NCBI GenBank assembly: GCA_026986005.1
Contig: JALSPK010000202.1
Span: 1 to 64,000 of the forward strand
Length of the DNA: 64,000 bases
Reading direction: 5' to 3'
Source: Saprospiraceae bacterium
GTDB taxonomy: Bacteria > Bacteroidota > Bacteroidia > Chitinophagales > Saprospiraceae
The notes beneath the pieces were generated by a model that was not told the origin of the DNA, made no database searches, and saw only the letters and a list, made by a program, of their open reading frames with translations. Positions 53,415-62,901 of this stretch are shown here, one piece after another; the first letter of the stretch is position 1; each line of letters opens with the position of its first letter. The position numbers were made by a program, and so were the translations under genes.

Positions 53415-55919
53415 TCATTTTAAAATTTCTATTTTCTTTATTATCTTTTCATGGGTTTCAGTCGTCACTTCAATAAAATAAACACCATTATTTAACGAAG
53501 ATACATCTAATCTTTCGACTGTTGAACCTTGTGCATTATCTGAAAATTGCAACATACCCAATGAATTGTAAACTCTATAGCTTGAAATATTATTATTACA
53601 TGAAAGTTTTATTGAATTGAAAGCCGGATTTGGATATACATCAAGCTCCAAAGTCGATTTCAAAGGCTTAACACTCCTGTTTTTAATGTAGATTGTCTTT
53701 TGTACTTCAGGGAAGTTTATCCTTTCTCCTGCGCCTGTCATTCCTGAGATATTTGCAAGTCCCAAAGTGGTTGATGTGACGCTTTCCGTAAATGGATTTC
53801 TGGAACCATCCAAATCATCTTCAACGATATAATCACATTTAGCAATAAATCCTACTCCTGATATGCTATTCGGATTGATTCTGGAAAAAACAGCATCCAG
53901 TTGACCGTCTTGATATTCTTTTTGAAGTTGTAGTGAGGTACTCCCATTTGCCAACCATGAATCAAGTAGAAATTTGTGATGCATTGAAGCAGAATCCACT
54001 TTGGCAGGATCAAATTGTAATGTGTAAAATATTCCATTAATATCTCTGGCAGGTGATTCTGTATCACCGACTGAAATAAGGATTTGTACCGTATCACCTA
54101 CTTCAAATGTGTCTTGTGAAAAAATTAAATCTATCGGGAACTGAGGTTTCTCTAAGGAAACATTGTTGTACAGATTATGCACATTGTTATAATGGTTTAG
54201 AATTGTCAAACTATCGGTTTCGGTTATCACACCATCACCGTTGGCATCAACATGTTTTAGATTATAACCATTGTCATTTTGAAATTCTGACCAATCATCG
54301 GTATTTAGCCCTAGCCAATTTGTTGTTTGGATATCTCTTGGTTGTCCAGATTGTCCTATGTAATAGGCTAAAGGAAGAAGATCGTTCATATTTACTATTC
54401 CGTTATTGTCGACATCTCCAGGCCATACACATTTGTAAGATGCACATGGACAAACAGTATCAGATGCTTCCTCTAGTACATTAACATCCACTTTGATTAG
54501 CTGACAGCTACTGTTAGGTGGACAATATTCTATTTCGAATCTGTCATTTCCTGTGAAATCATCATTGGGAGTATATACAATCAGATTTGTACCTACAATA
54601 TCACTACAATTTACGTAAACTGTGTCATAGTCAGGATAAATGTTAACAATACCATCTAGGGGAGCTGAAACTAGGTTGAATGAATATCCCTCAATTGGGA
54701 TTTTATAATTGAGTACAACTTCACTATTTTTCGATGTGTTTAAAGCATATGGCTTTGTACTAACCGGTTTAAAATTGTCAACTAATATTCTAACTGTTGC
54801 CGTTTGGTAAAGCTGAAAAGACAACTGTACAGTATAAGTAAATTCGTCAAATCCATAAAAATTATTATTTGGAGTATATGTAAATTCCGCTTGACCATTA
54901 TATTGCAAACTTCCGTTTGCCGGTTGAGTGTAGGTCAAATTCCAGTAATTTTTCTTATAGTCATTATCCTTCACATTAAAAGTGACATCGGTATTTATCG
55001 CTGTATATACTTTGTCGTCAACTATTGCGTTCCCGTCTTCTTTGCCTTCTACTACAACAATATTAATGACTATTGTGTCTTGGTCTTGAGCTATCTTAAA
55101 TTGATCTGTACCTGTTGAATCAACATGGGGTGTATAAATAATTTCGGGATCATTAGAGAAATCCAAATCTCCTATTTTAGGCATATTATCGTCAACGGAA
55201 GCAAATCCTTTATTGTTGGCTATAATAGAAACAAAATTAGTATTTGTTACATAATAAGAAAGAGTATCCGGTGTTGAGAACTCATCTTGTACATTTATTA
55301 TTACATTACCAATCTCAGTTGATTGCAATTCATCCGATATTTTATAATTAAAATGAGCAATTCCTTTAAATCCATTTTGAGGGATGAAAACTACCTTGCC
55401 GTTTTCTATAATTGAAACAGTTCCATTCTTTACATTCATTATTTCATCCAAATTCAAGGTGTCTGCTGATGTGGAATCGTTAATTAGAATATCAAGCGTG
55501 TCGCCGGTTGAATTGGTATTTACATTGTAGAAATCGTTTTTTGCTGATAAAATTGAGTTTACAATCTCAAAATCAATTTTAATTATTTTTATTGGCCAAT
55601 CCAATTCGCTAGAGCCAGGGTTTCCTCTGTATTCAATGACAGCATGATCAGTACCTACAAAATTCGAATCGGGATAAGGCCAATACTGCATGTTCCATAC
55701 AGTATTATTCGTTCCCGACACATACGTACCTATAGGGATTTCACCATATTTAGGAGTGACAATATCATCAGGAGAGTATCCATTGCCTTTCAATTGGAAA
55801 CTCAGCGAATCTCCTCGTAATATTTTATAGTGTTTATAGGGGAGATTTTGAGCATTTGAACTCAATGAAATCCCTAGAAACAGCAATAAGATTAAAACAA
55901 TATTATTTTTCTTATTCAT
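53415..55919 (-). CDS. T9SS-secreted protein with Ig-like, dockerin-like and cohesin-like domains
   Basis: This 834-residue surface protein has a signal peptide (1-23). Several Ig-like domains of the VCBS/Big_9 type follow (about 110-485), with ILINDS, NVKDND and FTYTPNNNFYGFDEFTYTV landmarks. A dockerin-like pair of calcium loops lies at about 488-580 (DVDNNGIVNMND and DANGDGVITETD), and a cohesin-like beta-sandwich at about 597-703 (FPIDLIFSQDTFEVGDTVQI...FYTLQFDPAKVDS). A type A sorting tail occupies about 755-834. No hydrolase domain is present. The dockerin and cohesin-like pair suggest self- or co-assembly at the cell surface. Confidence 0.82.
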   Translation of the reverse strand: MNKKNNIVLILLLFLGISLSSNAQNLPYKHYKILRGDSLSFQLKGNGYSPDDIVTPKYGEIPIGTYVSGTNNTVWNMQYWPYPDSNFVGTDHAVIEYRGNPGSSELDWPIKIIKIDFEIVNSILSAKNDFYNVNTNSTGDTLDILINDSTSADTLNLDEIMNVKNGTVSIIENGKVVFIPQNGFKGIAHFNYKISDELQSTEIGNVIINVQDEFSTPDTLSYYVTNTNFVSIIANNKGFASVDDNMPKIGDLDFSNDPEIIYTPHVDSTGTDQFKIAQDQDTIVINIVVVEGKEDGNAIVDDKVYTAINTDVTFNVKDNDYKKNYWNLTYTQPANGSLQYNGQAEFTYTPNNNFYGFDEFTYTVQLSFQLYQTATVRILVDNFKPVSTKPYALNTSKNSEVVLNYKIPIEGYSFNLVSAPLDGIVNIYPDYDTVYVNCSDIVGTNLIVYTPNDDFTGNDRFEIEYCPPNSSCQLIKVDVNVLEEASDTVCPCASYKCVWPGDVDNNGIVNMNDLLPLAYYIGQSGQPRDIQTTNWLGLNTDDWSEFQNDNGYNLKHVDANGDGVITETDSLTILNHYNNVHNLYNNVSLEKPQFPIDLIFSQDTFEVGDTVQILISVGDTESPARDINGIFYTLQFDPAKVDSASMHHKFLLDSWLANGSTSLQLQKEYQDGQLDAVFSRINPNSISGVGFIAKCDYIVEDDLDGSRNPFTESVTSTTLGLANISGMTGAGERINFPEVQKTIYIKNRSVKPLKSTLELDVYPNPAFNSIKLSCNNNISSYRVYNSLGMLQFSDNAQGSTVERLDVSSLNNGVYFIEVTTETHEKIIKKIEILK

Positions 55920-55950
55920 GGTGTTGTTTTAATTTTGGTATTCTTGGGTA

Positions 55951-55980
55951 CAAATGTATAACTTTTTTATATATTTTCAA
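55951..55980 (-). promoter_or_regulatory. Consensus promoter of the dockerin-containing T9SS gene
   Basis: On the minus strand, TTG (55978-55980), a 19-base spacer and TACATTTG (55951-55958) match the consensus exactly. The start codon is 31 bases further on. Confidence 0.75.
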
Positions 55981-56104
55981 AATAATAATTAGAAAAATAT
56001 CTATATATATATGATTTTATATTAATATGATGGGATATTGACGCAAAATGCTGCAAAAATTCGATTAAAATTTGTAAATTTGTGAATTAAAATAATAAAA
56101 AGCA

Positions 56105-57550
56105 TTGAAGAGGTCAAAAATATATACTGCTTTAGAATATCTTTCTGTTTATGAATTGAACAGTTTTTATAAATTTGTCAATTCTCCTTATTTTAATCAA
56201 AATGAGAGAATATTGAAGTATTTCAATTATTTGCTACCATTTCTTAAAGGGAAAAAACGCGGTGATATTTCTAAGTATGATATTTGGGACAAAATAGAAC
56301 CTGGTACTCGTTATGATGATGATAAATTCAGGAAATATACTTCGGATTTGCTTAGATTATTTGAACGTTTTCTTGCTCAACAGATATATGAACAGAACAA
56401 CCTCAATATAGCAAATAATTTGTTGGAAAACATTAGTAAAAAAAAGATTTTAAAATTATACAATTCGGTATTGAGTACTGCAGAAAGATTGTCTAAAAGA
56501 CATATTGACAGAAATTCTGACTACTATTATTATCAATACGGTTTTGAAAAGAACAAATTTAATCTTACTTCTGAGTTTGAGAAGAAGTCAAAAAAGAAAA
56601 AAAAATTCAACTGGCTTAATATTGCAGAGATGGGTGAGAATTTGGATGTTTTTTATATCGCTGAAAAATTGAAACTATATTCTACTTTATTGAGTTGGAA
56701 ACGAGTCTATAAATTGGATATCGAGCTTAACTTTATCGAAGAGATTATTGGCTTTGTTGATCGTATTGAGTATGAAAACTATCCGCCGATTGCAATCTGG
56801 TATCAGATATATTTAACCACTTTTGATAATGAAAATATAGATCATTATTATAAATTAAAGATATTGATAGACAGATATATATCGTCGTTTCCTAAAGAAG
56901 AAGCACAGGATATTTATGAATCCGCTTTGAATTATTGTATTCGGAAAGCAAATACAGGTCATTTTGAATTTTATCATGAGTTGCTTACTCTATATCAAGA
57001 TCTGCTTCAAAATGATATGCTGATTGAAGACAATCATATCTCTCCAACCCGATTTAGAAATATAGTTTTTGTTGCTACTAAAGTTGAGGATTTTGAGTGG
57101 GCAGAACAATTTATAGATAAATTTAAAAATAAACTAGATGAAATATACAGAGAAAGCGCTGTTGCTTATAATTTGGCCAGGCTTTATTTTTTCAAAGAAG
57201 ATTTTTATAAAGTAATAGAATACTTAAGAGATGTTGAGTTTGATGATGTTGTTTATGAACTAGGTTCAAAAAATATGCTTATAAAAACGTATTACGAACT
57301 AGAAGAAATAACACCTTTATTTTCGTTGTTGGATAGTTTTAATGTATTTTTAAATAGGCAAAAACGAACTATCCCGGACAATAGGCGTAAAAACTATAAA
57401 TTGCTTATTAAGTATGTTAAAAAACTTTTAAATTCTAGTTATATGGATAAAATTGGTTTGAAAAAAATAAAGAATGAGATTGAGCAGGCTGGTAATTTTC
57501 CCGATAAGCGTTGGGTGTTGGAAAAGTTTGAGGAAATGGTGAAAAGATAG
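56105..57550 (+). CDS. Helical protein of unknown function (481 residues)
   Basis: I do not recognise this family by name. The 481 residues are almost wholly helical and charged, with no signal peptide or membrane segment. Repeated patterns such as AYNLARLYFFKEDFYKVIEYLRDVEF (about 355-385) resemble TPR-like helical pairs. The N-terminus YTALEYLSVYELNSFYKFVNSPYFNQNERI is distinctive and seems typical of Saprospirales-type genomes. The start is TTG 56105, with a TAAATTTG box at 56075-56082. It precedes recG by 27 bases, so both probably share a transcript. A scaffold role is only a guess. Confidence 0.7.
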   Translation: MKRSKIYTALEYLSVYELNSFYKFVNSPYFNQNERILKYFNYLLPFLKGKKRGDISKYDIWDKIEPGTRYDDDKFRKYTSDLLRLFERFLAQQIYEQNNLNIANNLLENISKKKILKLYNSVLSTAERLSKRHIDRNSDYYYYQYGFEKNKFNLTSEFEKKSKKKKKFNWLNIAEMGENLDVFYIAEKLKLYSTLLSWKRVYKLDIELNFIEEIIGFVDRIEYENYPPIAIWYQIYLTTFDNENIDHYYKLKILIDRYISSFPKEEAQDIYESALNYCIRKANTGHFEFYHELLTLYQDLLQNDMLIEDNHISPTRFRNIVFVATKVEDFEWAEQFIDKFKNKLDEIYRESAVAYNLARLYFFKEDFYKVIEYLRDVEFDDVVYELGSKNMLIKTYYELEEITPLFSLLDSFNVFLNRQKRTIPDNRRKNYKLLIKYVKKLLNSSYMDKIGLKKIKNEIEQAGNFPDKRWVLEKFEEMVKR

Positions 57551-57577
57551 CCATATTTTTAAAATTAAAATAATAAT

Positions 57578-59698
57578 TTGGCAAAAGAGAAGAATATATT
57601 GTATAGTGGGATAGAATATCTCAAGGGGGTTGGACCAAAGCGCGCTGAATTACTTAAGGCAGAATTGGGAATCAGATATTTCAAAGATCTCCTTTATTTT
57701 TTCCCATTCAGATATACCGATAGGACTCATTTTGTTAAAATAAAAGATATTTTAGCAGATGGGATTTCAGTTCAGCTAAAAGGAATTTTGATTGAAAAAG
57801 AAATTATTGGAGGAAAGAATAAAAGAAATAGACTAGGAGCTCGCTTAAAAGATGACACAGGATATATCGATTTAATATGGTTTCAAGGTGTAAAATGGCT
57901 CAAATCTTCCTTAAAAGAAGGTCAAGAATATATTGTTTATGGTAAAGTCTCAATGAGTTATGGTAAAAAAACTATAGTTCATCCTGAAATAGAATTGTTG
58001 AATGAAGATGCAATAAAACGAAATGTGGTATTATCACCGGTTTATAGTTCCACAGAAAAACTAACTAAAAATGGTCTTAGTTCGAGAGCTATTACCAAAC
58101 TTACATATAACTTACTGTATGTGTTGCAAAATGAGATTATTAAGGATTCATTGCCTGAGTATTTATTGTCTGAATTAAAACTTATATCTGCAAAAAAAGC
58201 CTTGTTCTATATTCATTTTCCTAAAAATAGCAACGAATTGAAATTGGCTGAAAACAGATTGAAATTTGAGGAACTTTTTTTCCTGCAGTTGAGATTATTA
58301 TTTAGTAAAATAAGTAGAAAAAAAAGACTTATAGGCCATAAGTTTTCATCCTTAGGTAAATATTTTAATGGATTTTATGAACAAAAACTGCCATTTGAGC
58401 TTACCGGAGCTCAAAAGAAGGTTATAAAGGAAATTAGGATAGACCTTAAACGGGGAATTCATATGAACAGACTGCTTCAGGGTGATGTCGGTAGTGGTAA
58501 GACTATTGTGGCTCTTATGGTTGTGCTGATGGCTCTTGATAATGATTTTCAAGCTTGCTTTATGGCTCCGACAGAAATATTAGCTCAGCAACACTTTTTT
58601 TCAATTGAAAAAATGGTTTCGGGATTGGGAATAAATATTGCATTCTTATCAGGTAGTGTGAAAGGAAAAAAGAGAGCTTCAATATTAAACTCATTAAGTG
58701 AAGGTAGTATTGATATATTGATTGGTACTCATGCATTGATTGAGGATTGGGTTATATTTAAAAATCTTGGAATTGTTATAATTGACGAACAACATCGGTT
58801 TGGAGTAAAACAAAGGGCTAAACTGTGGAGGAAAGGTAATAAATATCCACCTCATGTTCTGGTGATGACAGCGACCCCTATCCCAAGGACTCTTTCAATG
58901 ACTCTCTATGGGGATCTTGATATTTCAATAATAGATGAATTGCCTCCCGGCAGGAAGGAGATTAAAACATTGCATTTTTACGATAGTAAAAGACCCAAGT
59001 TGATTAAGTTTATTGAGAAAGAGATTGGTAAAGGTCGTCAGATTTATGTAGTTTATCCTCTAATAGAAGAATCCGAGAAACTTGATTTGAAAAACTTGGA
59101 AGAAGGTTACGAAAACCTTTTGCACTACTTTCCTAGACCAAAATATCAGATGAGTATAGTACATGGGCGAATGAAACCAGCTGATAAAGAGTTAGAAATG
59201 CAGAGGTTTAAAAAAGGAAAAACGCAAATTCTCGTTGGTACCACCGTGATAGAAGTTGGCGTAGATGTTGCTAATGCTTCCGTGATGGTGATTGAAAATG
59301 CTGAGAGATTTGGATTGTCCCAATTGCACCAGCTAAGGGGAAGAGTAGGGCGAGGAGCTGAACAATCTTACTGTATTTTAATGTCAAGTTTTAAGTTGTC
59401 CAAAGATGCTAAAGAGAGATTGTCAACAATGGTAAGGACTAATAATGGATTTGAAATAGCTGAAGTAGATATGCGTTTGAGAGGTCCGGGAGATATTGAA
59501 GGTGTTAGGCAAAGTGGGCTGCTGGACTTAAAATTGGCTAATATTGTACAGGATGAAAATATACTTAGGGCAGCCAGATCTAAATGCATTAATATTTTGA
59601 AAGAAGATCCCAAATTGGAATTAGAAAAAAACAAAAGGTTAAAAGATTATATTTTAAAAAATAAGCATTTGTTTTTATCTTGGGGTAGGATATCTTAA
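57578..59698 (+). CDS. recG: ATP-dependent DNA helicase RecG
   Basis: RecG remodels stalled forks and branched recombination intermediates. The 706-residue protein starts at TTG 57578. The wedge OB domain is at about 60-150. The helicase core has GDVGSGKTIVALM (about 302), DEQHRFGVKQR (about 403) and ATPIPRTL, then motif V-VI sequences VGTTVIEVGVDV and QLRGRVGRG. The C-terminal RecG-type segment has GDIEGVRQSGL. Length and motifs match RecG. It follows the unknown 481-residue gene. Confidence 0.97.
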   Translation: MAKEKNILYSGIEYLKGVGPKRAELLKAELGIRYFKDLLYFFPFRYTDRTHFVKIKDILADGISVQLKGILIEKEIIGGKNKRNRLGARLKDDTGYIDLIWFQGVKWLKSSLKEGQEYIVYGKVSMSYGKKTIVHPEIELLNEDAIKRNVVLSPVYSSTEKLTKNGLSSRAITKLTYNLLYVLQNEIIKDSLPEYLLSELKLISAKKALFYIHFPKNSNELKLAENRLKFEELFFLQLRLLFSKISRKKRLIGHKFSSLGKYFNGFYEQKLPFELTGAQKKVIKEIRIDLKRGIHMNRLLQGDVGSGKTIVALMVVLMALDNDFQACFMAPTEILAQQHFFSIEKMVSGLGINIAFLSGSVKGKKRASILNSLSEGSIDILIGTHALIEDWVIFKNLGIVIIDEQHRFGVKQRAKLWRKGNKYPPHVLVMTATPIPRTLSMTLYGDLDISIIDELPPGRKEIKTLHFYDSKRPKLIKFIEKEIGKGRQIYVVYPLIEESEKLDLKNLEEGYENLLHYFPRPKYQMSIVHGRMKPADKELEMQRFKKGKTQILVGTTVIEVGVDVANASVMVIENAERFGLSQLHQLRGRVGRGAEQSYCILMSSFKLSKDAKERLSTMVRTNNGFEIAEVDMRLRGPGDIEGVRQSGLLDLKLANIVQDENILRAARSKCINILKEDPKLELEKNKRLKDYILKNKHLFLSWGRIS

Positions 59699-59740
59699 AG
59701 AGATATTTATACAAAGATGAAAGTTATTTATTTTTTTACG

Positions 59741-59759
59741 ACTTTATAGACAGGCACTA
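59741..59759 (+). repeat. Copy of the dispersed intergenic motif after recG
   Basis: ACTTTATAGACAGGCACTA differs at one of 19 bases from the arm at 1360-1378. It lies 43 bases past the recG stop and 44 before the carbonic anhydrase ATG, in the same orientation as the other copies. Confidence 0.6.
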
Positions 59760-59802
59760 TTTTGATTTAGGGTTAATTTTGTTATAGTAAAATTCATAAA
59801 AG

Positions 59803-60429
59803 ATGAATATTGAAAAAATATTTGAGAACAACAGAAAATGGGTAATGGAAAAATTATCTAAAGATGATGAATATTTTGAAAAACTGGCTATTGGACAAAG
59901 TCCTGAAGTGCTATATATCGGGTGCTCAGATAGTAGAGTGACCGCTGAAAAATTGATGGGTGCTAAACCCGGAGAAGTTTTTGTGTATAGAAATATTGCA
60001 AATATGGTATCTTCTTTGGACTTTAGTGCCATGTCTGTTATTCAATATGCAGTCCAACAGCTAAAAGTAAAACATATTGTGGTAGTTGGTCATTATCAAT
60101 GTGGTGGTGTGAAAGCAGCTATGAAATCAAAAGATTACGGTATTTTAAACCCCTGGTTTAGGACGATAAGAGATGTGTACAGGCATTATGAAGATGAGTT
60201 AGAACTTATTGTCGATGAAAAAGAGAAGTATGACAGACTAGTTGAGTTAAATGTTAAAGAACAATGTATAAATGTCTTGAAAACATCTATTGTCCAAAAA
60301 GCATATCGTAAAAAAGAAGTAAAAATTCACAGTTGGGTTTGGGATATACATTCAGGTAGATTGATCGACTTGGGGATAGATTTTGATAAAGTACTGGAGC
60401 ATCTAATGAAAGTGTATCATTTGGATTAA
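59803..60429 (+). CDS. Beta-carbonic anhydrase
   Basis: It interconverts CO2 and bicarbonate, supplying carboxylases in the cytoplasm. The 208-residue protein has the zinc ligands C41, H97 and C100, with D43 and R45 forming the catalytic dyad (IGCSDSRVT, VVGHYQCGG). The surrounding VYRNIANMV and KVKHIVVVG segments fit the plant-type beta class, as in E. coli Can. It has no signal peptide. It is separated from recG by a copy of the dispersed repeat. Confidence 0.96.
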   Translation: MNIEKIFENNRKWVMEKLSKDDEYFEKLAIGQSPEVLYIGCSDSRVTAEKLMGAKPGEVFVYRNIANMVSSLDFSAMSVIQYAVQQLKVKHIVVVGHYQCGGVKAAMKSKDYGILNPWFRTIRDVYRHYEDELELIVDEKEKYDRLVELNVKEQCINVLKTSIVQKAYRKKEVKIHSWVWDIHSGRLIDLGIDFDKVLEHLMKVYHLD

Positions 60430-60467
60430 AAAAAAGCCTGCCAAGAATTCTTTTACTCCAGACAGGC
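60428..60467 (-). terminator. Terminator of the lipoprotein gene
   Basis: Read on the minus strand, GCCTG and CAGGC enclose a loop that contains the palindrome AAGAATTCTT, followed by a run of eight to nine T. It lies between the convergent carbonic anhydrase and lipoprotein genes. Its GACAGGC resembles the dispersed motif, but base pairing explains it. Confidence 0.7.
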
Positions 60468-60497
60468 GCTCCCATTTACATAAATCTTTATATTATT

Positions 60498-61415
60498 TTA
60501 CATAGAAATTGAATTAATTAAATGCTTTATTTCTTCAATTCTTTTATATTCCAAATTAATATTAATTGTTTCTCCATCTAAAACTTTAGCATATTTCATA
60601 CCAAAGTATGTCTTTTTATTAGAATCTTCGGAAAAAACAATAATTACAATGTCATTTGAAGGCAGAATTACATCTTCCGGCAATTTGAACAATTTTTCTG
60701 TAGTATCCCAAACCAATGATATATTGACATTTGTGTTTTTAATGGTTAATAGTACTAATGAGTTTTGTACATCAAAACCATCAGAAAGTTTTATTTTAAT
60801 ACTTTCAATATTATCTTCAGGAGTTAGATTATTTGCTAGTGCTATTTGCCCTGATTTTTTTAGTTTTATTATATATCCCTTGACTAAAGTTGAGTCAATA
60901 TCATTGGTGTACCAAGTACTTTTAGATATATTAGTCGACTCAGGTGTTGTTTCTAACCATTGTTTGTTTTTATAATGAAATAGGACGGGGACAGTAGTTT
61001 TAGTGAATGGAACTTTGAGTAAAATTTCTTTATTATCATCAATATCTATAATTCTATTATTACTATCCCTGAATTTGATTTTTAATATTTTATCAAAGGA
61101 TAAGATAGCTCCATTTGGCAATTTAGTTTGTACTCTATTTGAAATAATATCCAATAAAGTAGTATTATAATCCAAAGAAATATTAATCTGTTTATACCTA
61201 TCGTCAAAGGAGTTTGCTGCAATCATTAATTTAAAACCCGACTCAGTTGAATAATCAAACTTTTCACTATTGGAAAAATTAAAATTTAGTGTTTTTGATC
61301 TGAATTGGTCGATATATCTAACGGAATTATTTACATACGGGGTAAAATAATCATATTCCTTTATGCACGAACTTAAATAAAAAATTATAAAAAATAGTGT
61401 TAAAAATCTTTTCAT
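60498..61415 (-). CDS. Predicted lipoprotein, unknown function
   Basis: The 305-residue protein has a lipoprotein signal with LSSC (cysteine 17). It is rich in beta strands and asparagine/lysine, with two or three probable sandwich domains; FKLMIAANSFDDRYKQINISLDY and IVIIVFSEDSNKKTYFGMKYAKVL are representative. No family is recognised. It lies 119 bases downstream of the inner-membrane/barrel gene and may belong to the same sigma-controlled unit. Confidence 0.65.
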   Translation of the reverse strand: MKRFLTLFFIIFYLSSCIKEYDYFTPYVNNSVRYIDQFRSKTLNFNFSNSEKFDYSTESGFKLMIAANSFDDRYKQINISLDYNTTLLDIISNRVQTKLPNGAILSFDKILKIKFRDSNNRIIDIDDNKEILLKVPFTKTTVPVLFHYKNKQWLETTPESTNISKSTWYTNDIDSTLVKGYIIKLKKSGQIALANNLTPEDNIESIKIKLSDGFDVQNSLVLLTIKNTNVNISLVWDTTEKLFKLPEDVILPSNDIVIIVFSEDSNKKTYFGMKYAKVLDGETININLEYKRIEEIKHLINSISM

Positions 61416-61533
61416 ATACTTAAATTGTGTTCATTAATAATTTATTCTTTTACTATAAGCTTTCTTTTTTGTTTATTTAAAAGTCTATACAATTTAAAGA
61501 GACATTTTTTGTTAATAACGTTGCCTGCGGCTA

Positions 61534-62901
61534 TTAAAAAATATACCTTCCACCTAAAGAAATTCCATATTTTGTGTATTTTTGACTTAGAGGATAATAA
61601 TCTTCCGTAAATGATCTGATATAATATCTAATATTTGGTTCAAAAAATAATTCATACCTTGACATAAATCTGTACGAATATGATAAACCGACATAAATCG
61701 AAATACCTAAGTTTTTTCTGAAAATAATATTGTCATATCCAAATTCTTTTGTCCCATGTGTATCAGCGACATGACTTAAAATAGTTCCTTTCTGCCTTGA
61801 AATAATATTTATTATGATACCTGTATTTATTCCAATTTTATGATTAAATCTCTTGTAATTTAAGCCGATTATCAATGGAATATCCAACATTGAGTATCTA
61901 TTTTGGTCTTGGATAGTTCTCTCACCAAATATCTCTTTAATTGTTGTATCTCTTACTTCTGTAAAAGAGCCATCCGGATTCATTATAGTATCAATTGTGA
62001 TGATTGTTTGTGTACTGACAATATTTTTAAATACGATTTTAAATCTTTCATTAATATTAGTATAATTAACTCCGGCTTTGATGGTAAAACCATTGCTCAT
62101 CAAATATCCAAACATTAAACCAAACGAGTATGAATATATATTACTTTCGGTAGCATTTCTATTTTTTATGAATTCAGAATTATCGCCATTCAGAGTTTTT
62201 TTATTGTAATCGTTTGAATAATACCCTTCAACATAAAGGAAGTTACGCTTTATCGGAAAACAATCATTTAATATCCCGGTTCGTTTGTCACCAAATAGAA
62301 AACCACTATTAAGGCTCGGAGTGCTTGTGATTAAACTAAACTTTTTATTGAAAATTATTTTATTTAATGGGATAATCTTGTTTTTATGGTGTACTTTTGA
62401 CGTGTTTGCAATTGTATTTTCAGAGTTAAAGCCCCTCTTATGAATATTAGTGTAAGTATCAAGGTTATTTGATTCTTTCAAATATGAATGATTGAGTGAT
62501 ATGGCGGGTGAAATACTAACATTTAAATTGGAAAAGACTTTTAAATTTTTATGTTCTTTTATGGTATTAGACTGTTTAGCAATCATTAATTTATCTTCTT
62601 TATCATTATTTGATTTTAACGATGGTTCATTATAATCTTTTTTAATAACAGCTGCAGGTAAAGAATTCGATTTCTCTATTTTTGATCGTCTTTTAATGGG
62701 AGTATTGTTGATTCTATTTACGAGAATATAGCTCAAAAAAGCAGTCAATAATAAGACAATGGCAATAATATACCATATAGGAACTCTTCGTTTCCTATTC
62801 TGTTTATTCAATGTTTGAGCTATGTTGTCCCAAACATCATCGGAAACAGAAGTCTCATGGTTTTTTAATTTATTTTTATATAATTTTTCTATCTCTTGCA
62901 T
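61534..62901 (-). CDS. Sigma-linked membrane protein with C-terminal beta-barrel
   Basis: The 455-residue protein has a 40-residue charged, helical cytoplasmic N-terminus (ENLYK-like start with VSDDVWDNIAQTL), then one transmembrane helix at 41-61 (PIWYIIAIVLLLTAFLSYIL). A polar asparagine/lysine-rich linker follows (about 65-200), then a strand-rich domain ending SLGGRYIF, like an outer-membrane barrel. There is no cleavable signal peptide. Its start overlaps the sigma factor stop by one base (TAATG), so it is probably the anti-sigma partner. If the barrel inserts in the outer membrane, the protein would span both membranes; a soluble periplasmic barrel-like domain is the alternative. Confidence 0.65.
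   Translation of the reverse strand: MQEIEKLYKNKLKNHETSVSDDVWDNIAQTLNKQNRKRRVPIWYIIAIVLLLTAFLSYILVNRINNTPIKRRSKIEKSNSLPAAVIKKDYNEPSLKSNNDKEDKLMIAKQSNTIKEHKNLKVFSNLNVSISPAISLNHSYLKESNNLDTYTNIHKRGFNSENTIANTSKVHHKNKIIPLNKIIFNKKFSLITSTPSLNSGFLFGDKRTGILNDCFPIKRNFLYVEGYYSNDYNKKTLNGDNSEFIKNRNATESNIYSYSFGLMFGYLMSNGFTIKAGVNYTNINERFKIVFKNIVSTQTIITIDTIMNPDGSFTEVRDTTIKEIFGERTIQDQNRYSMLDIPLIIGLNYKRFNHKIGINTGIIINIISRQKGTILSHVADTHGTKEFGYDNIIFRKNLGISIYVGLSYSYRFMSRYELFFEPNIRYYIRSFTEDYYPLSQKYTKYGISLGGRYIF

Noticed and set aside
60455-60470. GACAGGC as a fifth copy of the dispersed repeat
   Set aside because: It pairs with GCCTG at 60436-60440 to form a normal terminator with a T-run, which explains it without the repeat.
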